A stretch of 64,000 nt of DNA from Triatoma infestans. Taxonomy: Eukaryota > Arthropoda > Insecta > Hemiptera > Reduviidae. The stretch spans positions 16,201 to 80,200 of the forward strand of contig JAAEAF010005089.1 of the NCBI GenBank assembly GCA_011037195.1, written 5' to 3'. Below, piece by piece: positions 40,851-51,798 of the stretch; position 1 is the stretch's first letter, and each line of letters opens with the position of its first letter. Under the pieces are notes generated by a model. That model did no database searches, was not told where the DNA came from, and saw only the letters and a program-made list of their open reading frames with translations. Both the position numbers and the translations under genes were made by a program.

Positions 40851-41394
40851 AAAATACAGTATTTACCTTTCACAAAAAAAAAAAAAAAAAAAAAAAACAG
40901 ATTCCTTAATTAAATAAAATTAAGATCCGGAACAAGTTCTTTACGGACGGATATTGCGACTTGGTCATCACCAAGAAACGGAGTGGTTTTTTCCTATGTC
41001 AGCACTGCTTTGCATCCAAATTCCCTCCCTTCTTTACTTTTTATGAATAGCCCATTTTCTCGTCTACATAGTTTCTGTCTTTCAGCGTTTTTTGCATCTT
41101 GTAAATGTCACTCACTAGTGCTCACACTTTTTCTAATTTTCGCGCTTGTAAATCAATATGCTTAACTAGCTATCGCCGTTTCTGCTTACTGCTTCATGTT
41201 CAACACAACTATTGTACCTTGGTTGTATTCTTCCATTATCATTCTTTTCGCTAACGCCACCTTCTTCCAAACACAAAAGTAAGCATTCATACGTGCATCT
41301 TCAATTGCAGTTTTCCGCCTTCTGCAGTTTCCAAAGTCTGTGCATCTCTTCTCTCTCTCTAAAATGAGCTTAAATGTTTTAATCTAATCTAGAA

Positions 41395-42335
41395 CCTCAG
41401 GGTCTCCAAAAGGAGGTTCAGCACTTATGCCTCAGCTGTGCACCCCGTAAAGACGCCTCACATCAGCCCGAGTGAAATTTCTGATCCCGCCTTCAGCTCC
41501 AAATTGTGAGCGCCAAATTTCAGGAATCGTCTGCGATCATAATGCACGCACTCTCCAAGAAGGTGAAACGATGTCTCATCCTTTTGGCCACATTTCCTGC
41601 AAAGTGGGTCCGCAGAAAGACCCATATTATGCAGATACTTCCTTAAAAGGCTGTATCTAGGGCAGTAATTCTCCTTAGCTCCACTTTTGTTCTGCCGAGG
41701 ACATAGGTTGTGCGAGTCTTTGAGGGGCCCTCCAAGAAAATCTTAGTGTGCCTCAGCCCTGCAATATTTTCCCAATATAATCTATGTTTCCGTGTTAGCC
41801 ATTTTTCAATGGCTCTACAGGCAGTTCTGTACGAGATGCCGCAGAAAGGCTCCGGACTAATGGGCGTTCTTGAGGCACCCTCCTTTGCCAATCTGTTGGT
41901 CTTTTCGTTGTGGTTTGTCAGAGATTGTAAGTGTTCAGGGCATTCTTTAACAATCTTGGATCTGATGCAGATCGCCTCTAAAATATTTGGTACTGCCTGA
42001 ATGTCAGGGAAGATTGCAATTCTTCTACTCGTTACTCCTTACTCCTAAGATATTGGGCACAACTTAAAAAGGCAAAGATTTCAGCCTGAAAAACCGTTGG
42101 GGTGCAACCAAGAGATATGGCGATGCCGACGTTAGCGCGCCTTAATATACCACGCCATCCCCGACACCGGCACAGGTCTAGAGCCATCTGTGTATACTAC
42201 AATCTCGTTTTTACTCGTGTTTGGGCCATTATGGTAGTTACCATCCACATGTGAAATTTTCACTCTGAATTTTGATTCAAACAGATAGAACGTGTTCATT
42301 AGATCCGCTCCCATATAAACTGTGGGATTTTCCCT
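41395..42335 (-). pseudogene. LINE RNase H and C-terminal remnant
   Basis: Minus-strand motifs in order: IVVYTDGSRPVP with GMAW (RNase H start, about 42240-42180), then GCTPTVFQAEIFAL (about 42110-42070), a decayed middle, WLTRKHRLYWENIAG, then LLRKYLHNMGLSADPLCRKCGQKDETSFHLLGEC (read in parts). The last gives C-x2-C-x8-H-x4-C. Several stops and shifts are present. It is an I/LOA-group LINE 3' portion, different from the family at 29038. Confidence 0.75.
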
Positions 42336-43880
42336 AATTCCCCGAATATTTTCCCATGCCCCTTGGATTTATGTCCGAGTCGTAGGTTATTAAATGTTAC
42401 TTTCTTTGCTCATTTTTATTTTCAAAATCTCCCAATTCTGTATTTTTCTCAGTTTTGGGTGTTTAAGATTCGGTTCAGCCAGTCACTTTTCTCATAACTA
42501 ATCTACATTGTGTTTGATTCGGCGCGAATAGCTGTTTTTTTTTCTGCATCTGTTTTGTCCATCTTCGGGTGTTTTTTTGGATACAGTGTTCGGCTTCAAC
42601 AGATGCAATACAATAAACATTGTCTCTAGAAAGTAGCAAATAACTAGCAATTTGATGAAATATATTAATTAACTTTGACCGAACTCTGATATTTACTACA
42701 TACCTATATATTAGTTTAGAATATCTTTACTTCCGTACAATGAATTCTATAAAAAAAAAAAAAACTTGTTTTATTCACTGTATGAGGATTGACGTTTCTA
42801 ATTTTCTTGAAGAGAATAATGGAAAATGTCTTATTTAATTATTTTGTAATCTGAAAAAAATCTCTTAATTACAAGGTCTCAATAATATTTTCCATTCATT
42901 TATTTATTTTTTTAATTTATATGTTATTAAATTTTTGTGTAAACAAAGAAGTTTTGATAAATTTTTGTAAATAAGTGCAGCAACAGTAAATATATGGTTG
43001 AATATAACATGAAAGGACTGTTTTACACTTCATTAGTGTAAAAAAATAGTAAAGAATGAAGGGGTACATTTGTTAATTATGTATAACGACACAGCAGAGT
43101 GGGTAGCAAAAAAAAAATAGTAAAAGAAATGACTGATATTTTCAACACCCTTGGGTTACGTCCACCAGTCCTGGTAATAAACCTAGAAGAAGACTAATAA
43201 TTCAACACTGTTCTAAGTAGGTACGATCGGCTATAACTCTTTAAGAGGTTACATAACAAACTAGGTTAATTACTTCATACCGAGCGGGAGAACTAATGGG
43301 TTGAAAGGAACCTCTTAATTTAACAAATATAACTTAATTTGTCTTTTTTTTTCTTATTGCCATTCTCTTACTAAAGTAAGAAAGTGACCATTGACTTTAG
43401 TTTTTTTTTATTTTTTTTATTTTTATTAATAGTATTGAACTATATTTTTCTCTGGTTTCTAGATTTTCAACAGCAAATCTATTGTTTGGTTTTTCTCTCG
43501 CATTTATTATTGTTTTGTCTGAGGAAGCTATCCAAAAAAAAAAAAAAAAAAAAAATTTGCTGCAGGACTTTGTAAATAAAAAAGAAAGTGTTAAAAAAGA
43601 TTATTTTCAAACTTCTTCTTAATAAATCTTCGTACAAATGATAAAAGTGCCAGAAAATTGTAAATGGTGATTTACAGAAAACAAAAAACAAAACAAAAAT
43701 AATCCAGAGTATAATATTAAAACAAATCTGAAACAAATATTAATAGGAAGGAAATAAATATAAAATTATTATAAATGTTTATAATTTTGTAAAGGTTATT
43801 ATTAGAAATCGTGAAAATTTAACAATGTCAGTTTGCTAAATTACTAAATAATAATAAATAAAAAAAATAATATTGTGGTC
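42336..43880. other. AT-rich sequence, nothing recognised
   Basis: Only poly-A and poly-T runs (for example 43533-43553) and meaningless short frames are seen. Confidence 0.4.
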
Positions 43881-43881
43881 G

Positions 43882-44090
43882 CGGTGGAGGAGGGAAGGTT
43901 AGCTCAGTGGTAGTGTGCTGGATTAGCAACGCGGAGGTTCTGGGTTCGAGTCTAGCAATACTGTCCTTAGATTTTTTTTTTTCCTAGGAGCCTTTTACAG
44001 CTCACTGTCCGGTGATGGACAGTATTGTCTGTAACGAGAGAACACTGTCCGGAGGTCGGCAGTGCACTGAGAAGGCTCCGAACTTTGGGG
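43882..44090 (+). mobile_element. tRNA-derived SINE, head well preserved
   Basis: The head 'ggttagctcagtggtagtgt' (A box) and 'ctgggttcgagtctagc' (B box) would recruit RNA polymerase III. The body includes 'ctaggagccttttacagctc', 'ctgtaacgagagaacactg' and 'gcactgagaaggctccg'. The 3' conserved block is missing after 44090. This is the clearest tRNA-like head in the window; it is not a functional tRNA gene. Confidence 0.85.
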
Positions 44091-44106
44091 TAGCCTATAT
44101 AAAAGA

Positions 44107-45058
44107 AAAAAAAACTCAGTGGCGGCGGGCTAGGTGGCGGAGGTCCCGAGTTCGCATCCAATATTGCTGCCCTTCGATTTTCTTGCCTTGGCAATTTCTA
44201 CAGCTGACTGTCGGTGATAGACATTTGGCGTAGGCTTGTGTCGAAGCCATCGCCCACACTGCGGGGTGCAATCAGCCTCTGGCTCTCCAGGTTGGGGATT
44301 CCCTCTCCCAACCCATCCTGATCATTTCCCCTTATAGGGTTGCCTGCAAGTTACCTGGGTTACTGAAACCCCTGTGCTTGAGGCAATGGAGAGGAATCAG
44401 TAGATGGACTATAGATCCATCAGGCATACGATCAGCCACCCTAGCTCGTTAGAGTTGAAATACTGAACTACGGGCACAAGCTACTTTTCGAGCCAATTGC
44501 TTGCAATTGAGATAGGATTCCTCAATTAACCAATAACTCCAATGACCGAGATCATGAGTTGAGCGGAAGGAGACTCGCAATATAAAATTAACCCCGGTGC
44601 CAGCTGCTGGAAGCGCATTTGCTGGGTGTGCGCAGTTCACCGGAGCCTGCTAGAGAGTGCTTTCTCTAGCTTCTGGTAGTGGAGTGTGACCACGTTGTGG
44701 GATCACTCTGCGCGCTGGTTGAGCGTATCTCAACCTGCCCTCAACCTGGTCAAGCGGGGGAGTGCTTCGGCACTTCTGCTATGATCGGGCATTGCACTAA
44801 AATTCCTTCCATGGTGGTGACATCCCCTTCTTGTTAAACGATCCCGTTGCTTGCAACGGGGCGACTGGTAAACCCGAACGGATAGTCTAGAAAGACCCCT
44901 AATGTACCAGGACGAAAAGGGGAATACGGGAAGAATGTCAGTGATAGACAGTGTCGTGTGTAACGAGAAAACCCTGCCAGGATGCCGGCAGTGCATTGAA
45001 AAATATGTGGAGGCCAATGACCTCAGATGCTGACGCGTCTTGAAGAAAAATAAATAAT
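44107..45058 (+). mobile_element. SINE split by a 712-bp insert
   Basis: The first part at 44107-44223 has a diverged head ('ggcggaggtcccgagttcgc') and 'cttcgattttcttgcc'. The second part at 44936-45058 continues with 'cagtgtcgtgtgtaacgag', 'gccggcagtgcattgaaaaa' and the family 3' end 'gatgctgacgcgtcttgaa', then an AAT tail. The two parts overlap only by a duplicated 15 bp. Confidence 0.8.
44224..44935. mobile_element. Unidentified 712-bp insert with target duplication
   Basis: It is flanked by 'tgtcggtgatagaca' (44209-44223) and 'tgtcagtgatagaca' (44936-44950), one mismatch. It is less AT-rich than its surroundings, and includes 'gggttggggattccctctcc' complementarity and 'cccgttgcttgcaacgggg' (44841-44860, a perfect hairpin). 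No ORF over 63 codons is coherent. The duplication length suggests a retrotransposed sequence; it may be the 5' region of a LINE or a SINE of another type. Confidence 0.7.
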
Positions 45059-45177
45059 AATAATACATTATTAATGAAAAAAAAAAAATATCGAGAGTAA
45101 AACACTCAGACGCAAAATGGCAAATTTTCTTCACAATTACAATCCTTATTCGTGTTTAAAACCGTCAGCTGATTTGC

Positions 45178-46023
45178 TTCAAAACTGGGAATTTTAGCAA
45201 CTTATATTATTCTAATTAATATTATTTAGTTGACAGAATTGTATAACACATTGACTGAAATAGCACATAAGAGGAAAACATAAGTCCACCCCCTTTAAAA
45301 GTCCCCCTTAAATGGATTTTCCCGGAGAAATGTTTCAAATAAAAATTTTAGCTGATTATATGTCTAGTTTATATAACGAGTTTATAAAAAATCGTTGCAG
45401 CCATTTTAGTGAAAATAGTAGAAAAACTAAAAACTATTTTCAGTAAAGCGCACTACTACCGATGATCCGATTTTCTTCAAACTCAGCATTTTGATAAACC
45501 TATTTAATTCTAATATTAGTATTATTTACATGATTAATTAAGTAATAATCTGAAATAGCACTTTAGAGGTAACAATAACCCCTCCTACCTTTTCCCCCAA
45601 AAGTGCTCTTAAATGAATTTTTCCCAGAAAAATAATTTAAATAAAAGTTGTAGCACTTTGTATGTCTAGTTGATTTATCAAGTTTAAAGCAAATCGTCTT
45701 GAGCCATCTTTGAGAAAATCACAAAAAACTGAGAAAAAAAAAAAAAATTCCGGTTGATGGATTTTGCACGAAATCTTCGTGTCTGATGCGGTGGTATACC
45801 AAGTTACGGTAAAACCTAAACCGTATACCAAGTTACCGGTAGCTTCCTGCAACTTTTCGTTTTTGAGGATATCCTTTTCACACAATTCCACACACATACA
45901 GACCATTTTCTAAAAAACACCTTTTTTTTTTGGACTCAGGGGACCTCAAAACGGATATTTCCGGTGAAAACTCAATTTCGAAAATCTGGCATGATCGCAA
46001 TACGTTTCTTAAGTAAAAGAAAA
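45178..46023 (-). mobile_element. Helentron/DINE-like repeat, copy D
   Basis: In minus orientation the 5' block (about 46023-45950) has 'atgccagattttcgaaattg' and 'ggaaatatccgttttgaggt'. It is followed by a short TGTGTG stretch and about two modules ('atgtttcaaataaaa', 'aaatcgttgcagccatttt', 'cagtaaagcgcac'). The 3' hairpin end is missing. It faces copy E, which starts 170 bp to the right on the other strand. Confidence 0.75.
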
Positions 46024-46074
46024 TAATAATGTATAAGTAAAAAAAAAGTAAACTTAAAAGAGCCTATATCAATT

Positions 46075-46075
46075 T

Positions 46076-46113
<38 letters not shown>

Positions 46114-46140
46114 ATTAATAATAATAATAATTATAATAAT
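46075..46140. repeat. ATT/AAT microsatellite
   Basis: ATT repeats switch to AAT repeats at about 46112, making a small palindromic microsatellite between two diverging repeat copies. Confidence 0.9.
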
Positions 46141-46194
46141 CAGGGAGAAGAACGTTCCCTATATAATCTTAAGGCTAGAATGGATATTATCCAT

Positions 46195-46320
46195 TTTTTA
46201 CTTTCTCTTACTCTTGGTAAGAGGAAGTATTGTAATCGTGTCAAATTTTCGATACGAGTTTTCACCGGAAATATCCGTTTTGAGGTCCCCTGAGTCCCAA
46301 AAAGTAGTTTTTAGAAAATG

Positions 46321-46352
<32 letters not shown>

Positions 46353-47199
46353 ATGTGAACTGCATAGCTCAGAATCGAAAAATCGTAGAAAGTTCAAACT
46401 TGATATTCCGTTTAGGTATCACAATGGGATCCGACAGGGGGTCTCTTTCAAAATTCCTGAACCGGAAGGACCACTTTACTAGCTGTTTTTTTTTTTTTAC
46501 ATGTTTTTGCAATTTTTTCAAAAATGGCTCCATAGATTTTCTTGAAACTTGGTATATCAAGTACAAATACAAACAGCTAGAACTTTTATTTGAAACATTT
46601 CTCCGCAAAAATTCACTTAAGGGCAATTTTGGTGGATGGGTAGGGTTAGGTGTTAATCTGAAGTGCTATTTCAGTTTATTTAAATTCAATTCTGTCATCT
46701 AAATAATATTAATTAGAAATAAATGTGTTGTTAAAATTCCGAATGGGAAAAAAATTGGATAACCGGAAGTGCGTTTACTTTACCACTTTACTAAATGATT
46801 TTTTTTCACTTATTCGCGATTTTCTCAAAAATGGCTCCAACGATTTTCTTGAAACGTCCTATATAAACTACACATATAGAGATGTACAACTTTTAATAGA
46901 AACATTTCTCTGGAAAAATTTATTTAAGAGCACTTTTAGGGGAGGGGTGGGGTTATGTATTATCTTTTTCTCTAAAGTGGTATCATAGTTGATTATACAA
47001 TTCTATCATCCAAACAAAATTGATTAGAAATAAATAGATGGCCGAAATTCCGAGTTTCAAGAAAACTAGTAAACCGGAAGTGCGCCTTTACTGAACATGT
47101 TTTATTAAATTTGGTACACTAACAATAATATTTGTCAATTATAGTTTTGAGAACTAGATAAGAGAAAGTTGTGTGAGTGTTTCACACCAGATTTTTTTT
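46195..47199 (+). mobile_element. Helentron/DINE-like repeat, copy E
   Basis: Full length: 'tactttctcttactcttggt' with inverted 'aagaggaagta', 'cgtgtcaaattttcgatacg', GT microsatellite at 46320-46349, two complete modules (core 'gattttcttgaaac' at about 46536 and 46840) and a partial third. The 3' end is 'taagagaaagttgtgtgagt', the stem-loop gtgtga-gtgtt-tcacac, and a T-run at 47191-47199. Confidence 0.8.
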
Positions 47200-47202
47200 G
47201 GG

Positions 47203-47365
47203 AATATGTCCTACCTTGGTCAAACTTCGGGATCGTTACTTAGGTGTTCGCTCTTTAACAGAGGCCCTCTTTAAGAACTGTTCTACAGATTGCAAACCTC
47301 TTATACATTTTGCTCGATCACGCTCTGTAAATACTAAAATTGTTATGAAGTTTAATTTTTAAATA
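47203..47365 (+). pseudogene. LINE C-terminal fragment
   Basis: The frame reads CPTLVKLRDRYLGVRSLTEALF, read in parts, and then LIHFARSRSVNTKI, the style of a Jockey-group ORF2 C-terminus (C-P, Arg, Leu-Gly, then an F-x-R end). It abuts the T-run of copy E. Short and tentative. Confidence 0.4.
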
Positions 47366-47429
47366 TGTATTTATTTATTTTCTGCGACAATTCTATAACA
47401 ATAATTAATACTCTAACTTTATTATATTA

Positions 47430-48282
47430 CTAGCTAACCCGACCACGCTTCGCTGTGGCTCAGTCTGATTTTTAGACTTAACCATGCGTGATTTTGATAA
47501 TTTGTTTCGATGCTTTGGAACACCCTGTCAACTAATCGTTCTTTTGAATGTACAATGTTGCAGAAATTAGATGGGAAGGTGATTTTTCCCGTTTCCAGAT
47601 TTGTAGGAGCATTGCCATTACCGAGTTCGGAGTAATTGTCTTAAAAATATGGCAGCTGTTGGATCGTTTTGAAGTTGAACTCTCATATTCATTGTTAAAT
47701 GATTTTTTTTTTTACTGTGCTCCAAAGAGTTGAATATTTCAAGCAGGCATGCAATTTATCAGCTGGTGTTGAGCGAGCTATCACTGGAAGCGTTTGCCTG
47801 AAGTCACCGGCTATTAATACCAATGCAATACCAAATGAAACCTGATTATTTCGCAAGTCTTTCAATGTATGGTCTAATGCTTCCAATGACTTCTTGTGAG
47901 CCTTGGTACACTCATCCCATACAATGATTTTGCATGCCCGAAAAACCTTTCCCATTCCTGAAGTTTTAGAAATGTTACATGTTGGGTTTTCTGTGAAGTG
48001 CATGTTTAAGTCATGACAGTTTAAGAGCTGAATGCGCTGTTCTACCTCCTTCCATCAACGCAGCAGCAATACCTGAAGAAGCAAGTGCTAACGCAATATG
48101 GCCGTTTGAACGGATTTTAGCTCGGAATTTCCCGTTTCCGTGGGAACTTCGGAGTAAAATGTACATATAAACACTCTTATATAGAAATGCAACGTTGTGT
48201 AAGAATTTCATGTCAATCCATTGACTAATTTTCGAGTTTTGCGGCCACAAACATACCGATGCTGAATTTTTATATATATAGA
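47430..48282 (-). mobile_element. Short Helitron with both canonical ends
   Basis: On the minus strand the element starts TCTATATATATAAAAATTC at 48282 and ends ...GGGTTAGCTAG at 47430. It sits between an A (48283) and a T (47429), the Helitron target. About 9 nt before the CTAG end is a hairpin, CCAC-AGCGAAGC-GTGG (47443-47458), containing a stable GCGAAGC mini-hairpin. No inverted repeats or target duplication are present, as expected for rolling-circle elements. It carries only a helicase piece, so it is a non-autonomous deletion derivative. Confidence 0.85.
47690..48130 (-). pseudogene. Helitron PIF1-type helicase fragment
   Basis: Minus-strand frames give GHIALALASSGIAAALMEGGRTAHSALKL, read in parts. 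After a frameshift near 48010 come MHFTENPTCNIS, KIIVWDECTKAHKKSLEAL (Walker B, DE) and LVLIAGDFRQTLPVIARSTPADKL (motif III). These belong to the PIF1-like helicase domain of RepHel proteins. The Walker A segment just upstream and the Rep nuclease are missing. Confidence 0.85.
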
Positions 48283-49150
48283 TATTCATTAACAAATAAA
48301 TAACTATCTACCAATAATATTTACTCATAACGATACTTACTAGAAATTATAATTCCATATAATATTTTAATGATTTTTTCCCCAGCAATAGATAAATTTT
48401 AAGGAAGAACTAAATGTAAACGTAATATGTCATTATTAGATCATAAATATGTTTTTTTTTAATAGATATTATGTAAAATAATTCGATAGATGGAAATAAT
48501 TTGGCTATACTTGCTCTAGTGCTTGATTATTTTAAAAAAAAATTACATTTTTTAAAAATTAAACTTTGTTTAACATTCAGTCAAATTAAAAAAAAAAAAA
48601 AAAAAAAAACAACAAAAAAACAAAAAACGTTATGTAATGATAGAAATTAGTGTTAATTTATTGTTGAATGTAAATTTTGCAAGTGAAGATAATATATTGG
48701 CGCCGTGAGTTAGTAAGGGACGATGAAGAAGGGTGAAAGAGAAGTATGAGGTGTGGGGTGGGGGTCTGAAGCACGAAGTAATAAGTGTAAGACGAGGGTT
48801 ACCCTAGTGTATTTCTGCAAAAACAGGGTTGTTTGTAACCGGCCAGCTAACTTCTACTAATCAACAAACTTCTATATTCATCACTACCATCTAACTAACT
48901 AACTTAATTTAAATAAATGATTACAAAAAAAATACAAAAACACATAGAACCCATTTTCTAGCATTATGTAAAAAAAAAAAAAAATAAATAAATAAATATT
49001 TTTCTACAAAGAAAACTTTCAAATTTAATAAACAAATTTAATTATTTATAAATTTATTGTGATACCTCCAAAAACAATTTTGAATTAGTGCCATAATTTG
49101 TTTACCCACTCTAAGCGACGTTATTATTTTGGCTAGCCAAAAGTTTTTTT
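48283..49150. other. AT-rich spacer, nothing recognised
   Basis: A-runs at 48590-48627 and 48968-48984 only. Confidence 0.4.
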
Positions 49151-49154
49151 TTTC

Positions 49155-49234
49155 TTTTTCTTGTTCCTAGTAAGAGAAAGTAATTGCGATCGTGCCAAAA
49201 TTTCGAAATTGAGTTTTCACTTGATAATACATGT
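49155..49234 (+). repeat. Helentron/DINE-like 5' end fragment
   Basis: 'cttgttcctagtaagagaaa', 'gcgatcgtgccaaaatttcg' and 'ttttgaagtcc' match the 5' block of copies C and E. It stops abruptly where the LTR-like sequence begins. Confidence 0.75.
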
Positions 49235-49412
49235 TTTGAAGTCCGTAATGGGTTCCAATCATTAAATATTCAAAGGATCCGAAGAGCGGAGAAGCACATT
49301 AAATAAATCAAAAGTAAATTACTTCCCACCTAGGCCATACTAGAAAGGGATAGCTCGATTCATATAAACAGAGGGGCAGCAGTACAGTTCAGGACAGTTT
49401 ACGAGGGGATGT
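49235..49412 (+). repeat. LTR-like partial copy
   Basis: It is a diverged direct repeat of 49416-49585: 'gtaatgggttccaatc', 'ggatccgaagagcgg', 'ccacctaggccatactagaa', 'gcagcagtacagttcaggac'. It lies in tandem with the next unit. Confidence 0.75.
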
Positions 49413-49646
49413 TGTAATGGGATCCGAATTAATAAAGATTCATAGCATCCGAAGAGGGATGTTACAAACACATTTAATGAACCAGAAGTAAGTTATCCCC
49501 ACCTAGGCCAAACTAGAAAGGGCCAGCTCGATTCACATAAATAGAGCGCCAGCAGTACAGTTCAGTACAGTTTCTGACCAGTTTACAACCAGTCAGCAAT
49601 ATCGACTAGCTTCTCATGACTCAGCCAGTCTGTCTCTTTATATTTC

Positions 49647-49689
<43 letters not shown>

Positions 49690-50567
49690 ATTATAGTTCG
49701 GGTGCCTAATGGCGCGAGACCTAAGCCTATGTGGCCTTTATCCGCCCGATACCCCCCTATCCCCTTAATAAATCTCCCCCAGTAGCTTACCGGTTAATCT
49801 ACAGTATCCCAAGATATCCCGAAACTCCAGCTCGCGCAGAAAATCCTGCGAGAGTGATGCCCTCCCAAAAACACGAAACCTAGTTCCAGCGAAACGGGGA
49901 CACTGACAAAGGTAGTGGTACACCGTTTCCCTGACTCCGTCGTCACAGTTCTGACAAATGGGACTAGACGTCCTCCCTATATTAAACAAGTGGCTGGACA
50001 CCCAAGTGTGTCCAGTCACTATCCCTATCAGGGTCCTCAGACCCGTCCTACTAAGGGACAGGAGATACTCCGAAGTTCCCTGCCTACTTGTCTTTATTAA
50101 TCTTTTGGCTTGGAGGCACTCCTGCGTATCCCCCCAGCGTTTCTCCAAAACTTTCGTCTCCCAAAGTCTAATCTGTTTGTCACGAAACGTCTTTGTGACA
50201 GCCAGGGCTGGTTCAGGACCGCAAAATGGTTGAGATGATCCCTCCCTAGCCAACTGGCCTGCCCTCTCATTCCCCTCTATTCCCGCGTGTCCGGGTATCC
50301 AATAGAGGCGCACCGTACCCCTCCGAGCTAAAGCATTGAGCTTCCTCCGACATTCTCCCACTAATTTCGAACTCCACCAAGGCTTACTCAAAGCCTTAGT
50401 GCGGCCTGGCTATCCGAGAAAATCCGCACTTCCTTGAACTCTCCCTGCCACTCCCTCACCAGGTGGCAGCATTCAATAATGCCCACCACCTCTTATATTT
50501 CTATTGCTAGCTAACTTCTACATACTCGTAAAGTCCTTGCAGTTTGTGTGTTCTTTTCATTATTACA
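49413..50567 (+). mobile_element. Solo LTR interrupted by a LINE fragment
   Basis: The ends form a short inverted repeat TGTAAT...ATTACA. Without the LINE (49651-50492) and its 13-bp duplication it is 300 bp. It contains 'ggatccgaa' near the start, a TATA-like 'cacataaatag', CAGTTCAGTACAGTTT repeats and 'cgtaaagtccttgcag' (50528-50543), shared with other LTR-like units here. No second LTR or internal region is attached. Confidence 0.65.
49651..50492 (-). mobile_element. 5'-truncated LINE with RNase H, inserted in an LTR
   Basis: The minus-strand frames encode an RNase H end (IFSDSQAAL in one frame, then WIPGHAGIEGNERAGQLARE), a long linker (FCGPEPALAV, then LLSLSRTGLRTLIGIVTGH) and a Cys/His segment (SPICQNCDDGVRETVYHYLCQC). 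This is the plan of an I/LOA-group LINE, but of a family different from 29038. A frameshift separates the first two parts. It ends in (AAT)n (49651-49690 on the plus strand as ATT). It is flanked by 'ttatatttctatt' at 49638-49650 and 50493-50505. Confidence 0.88.
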
Positions 50568-50744
50568 GTGTTCAGCATATCATCTAGTTGATCTCTCTAA
50601 AATCTATTCTCTCTCCTTCTCACTTTCATTATAGTACGATAAAATTGTTTATAGCGAGTGGTACGAATGGTATATATATATATAAATATGTGTGTGTATG
50701 ATTTATATATGTATGTTTTATTGAGGTTATGAGGGAACAGTAAT

Positions 50745-51110
50745 GTAACAGCAACCAAAGAGAGTAAAGAGAAGAGAAATAAACCCAACCAATCTCTCCG
50801 ACTGGAGTGGGAGAAACTGTATAAATACAGCGACGGACAGTCCATTGGAATACAGTTCAATACACTTAAAGACAGTTCGATACAGTTCAATATAGTTCAT
50901 CGTCTCGCCAGTCACTTCGTGTCACTTTCATACCACCACTCTACCTTAACCATTCTCTATTGTAAAGTCCAGGCAGACTATGTCTCTCTATTATTATTCG
51001 TAATTAACCAGTTTAACCAAGTCTTCTTAATTCATCAACCAGATCTAAATTTTCTTCACCTAACACATCCATTATAGTATTGTTAAGCTATTCTCTAGGT
51101 ACCACTACAT
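50745..51110 (+). mobile_element. LTR-like unit
   Basis: It begins near 'tgtaacagcaaccaaagag' and continues 'ctccgactggagtgggagaa', 'ctgtataaatacag' (TATA-like, about 50817), 'cgacggacagtcca', repeated 'acagttcaatac', 'attgtaaagtccaggcagac' and 'taacacatccattata'. Much of it aligns with 18822-19110. Probably a solo LTR; the ends were not fixed by a target duplication. Confidence 0.6.
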
Positions 51111-51149
51111 TACGATGTATGGTTTAGCTAGCTCTATAATATTAATATA

Positions 51150-51260
51150 TATTAGGGACGTTGCTAGAATTCCAAATTTGAAGAAAATCGGTAAGGTGAA
51201 AAGTGCGATTTTTACAGAATAGGCTTTTGAATTTTATGGAGTTTTCTTGAAAACTGGAGG
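51150..51260 (+). repeat. Helentron/DINE-like module fragment
   Basis: 'gacgttgctagaattccaaa', 'gaagaaaatcggtaag' and 'aaagtgcgatttttacagaa' match module sequence in copies A, C and E. Confidence 0.5.
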
Positions 51261-51270
51261 TGCGAGTTGA

Positions 51271-51455
51271 AATCTAGAAATATGTTGCCATTACCGTACA
51301 GCATACCTTGCTTGAATGTACCAAATATGTGAGAGCTAAGGAAAACCTTAATTTTCCTTCGTTATTAAAAGAACTACTGAGCGACAACGAAGGTAGCGTA
51401 CAGAACACTCTGCAATTTCTTGAAGATATAAATTTTTTTAACCTAATCTAATAAT
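51271..51455 (+). pseudogene. LINE C-terminal fragment
   Basis: The frame at about 51292-51451 reads VQHTLLECTKYVRAKENL, then ELLSDNEGSVQNTLQFLEDINFF before a stop. It resembles the last residues of I/Jockey-group ORF2 (HxxxEC...FL-I end). It is too short for family assignment. Confidence 0.45.
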
Positions 51456-51798
51456 AGGCACTTTACTGTACAAGTTCAATTTAAAATGCTTATTTTTAGT
51501 AGTTTTGGTAGGAATGGGTTGTATGAATGTGCGTGCGAATGAAGTGTTGGGGGGGGGCAATGCCGGGGCGGGGTTGGCAAATCTCTTGACTTTCTGCTAT
51601 TGGCAGGACGTCTTCCAACATTTCTCAGGAGCCATTGTTTTCTAGGATGGGTGGGCCTGTGTCGGGTTTGGCACCCCGGCGCGTTTGTGAGTGTTTGTAT
51701 GAATGTGGATAGGTTTAGGATCTTCACAGAGTGTGAAGAATATAGTGTACTCCACTCTCTTGTAAATAGACGTATGTGAGAAGCGTAATTGTGTTTTA

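Larger units (their letters stand above)
38736..41394. other. AT-rich region with old repeats
   Basis: No gene is supported. It contains a minus-strand Helentron-like module at 39880-40075 and a dispersed repeat at 40695-40850. An A-run lies at 40877-40899. A 73-codon frame at 39798 looks secretory (MVLWILLAYLCGPMLNVLS) but overlaps the repeat module, so it is not called. Confidence 0.45.

Noticed and set aside
43895..43965. tRNA gene
   Set aside because: A and B boxes are present but the sequence cannot form a complete cloverleaf and continues into the SINE body; it is a SINE head.
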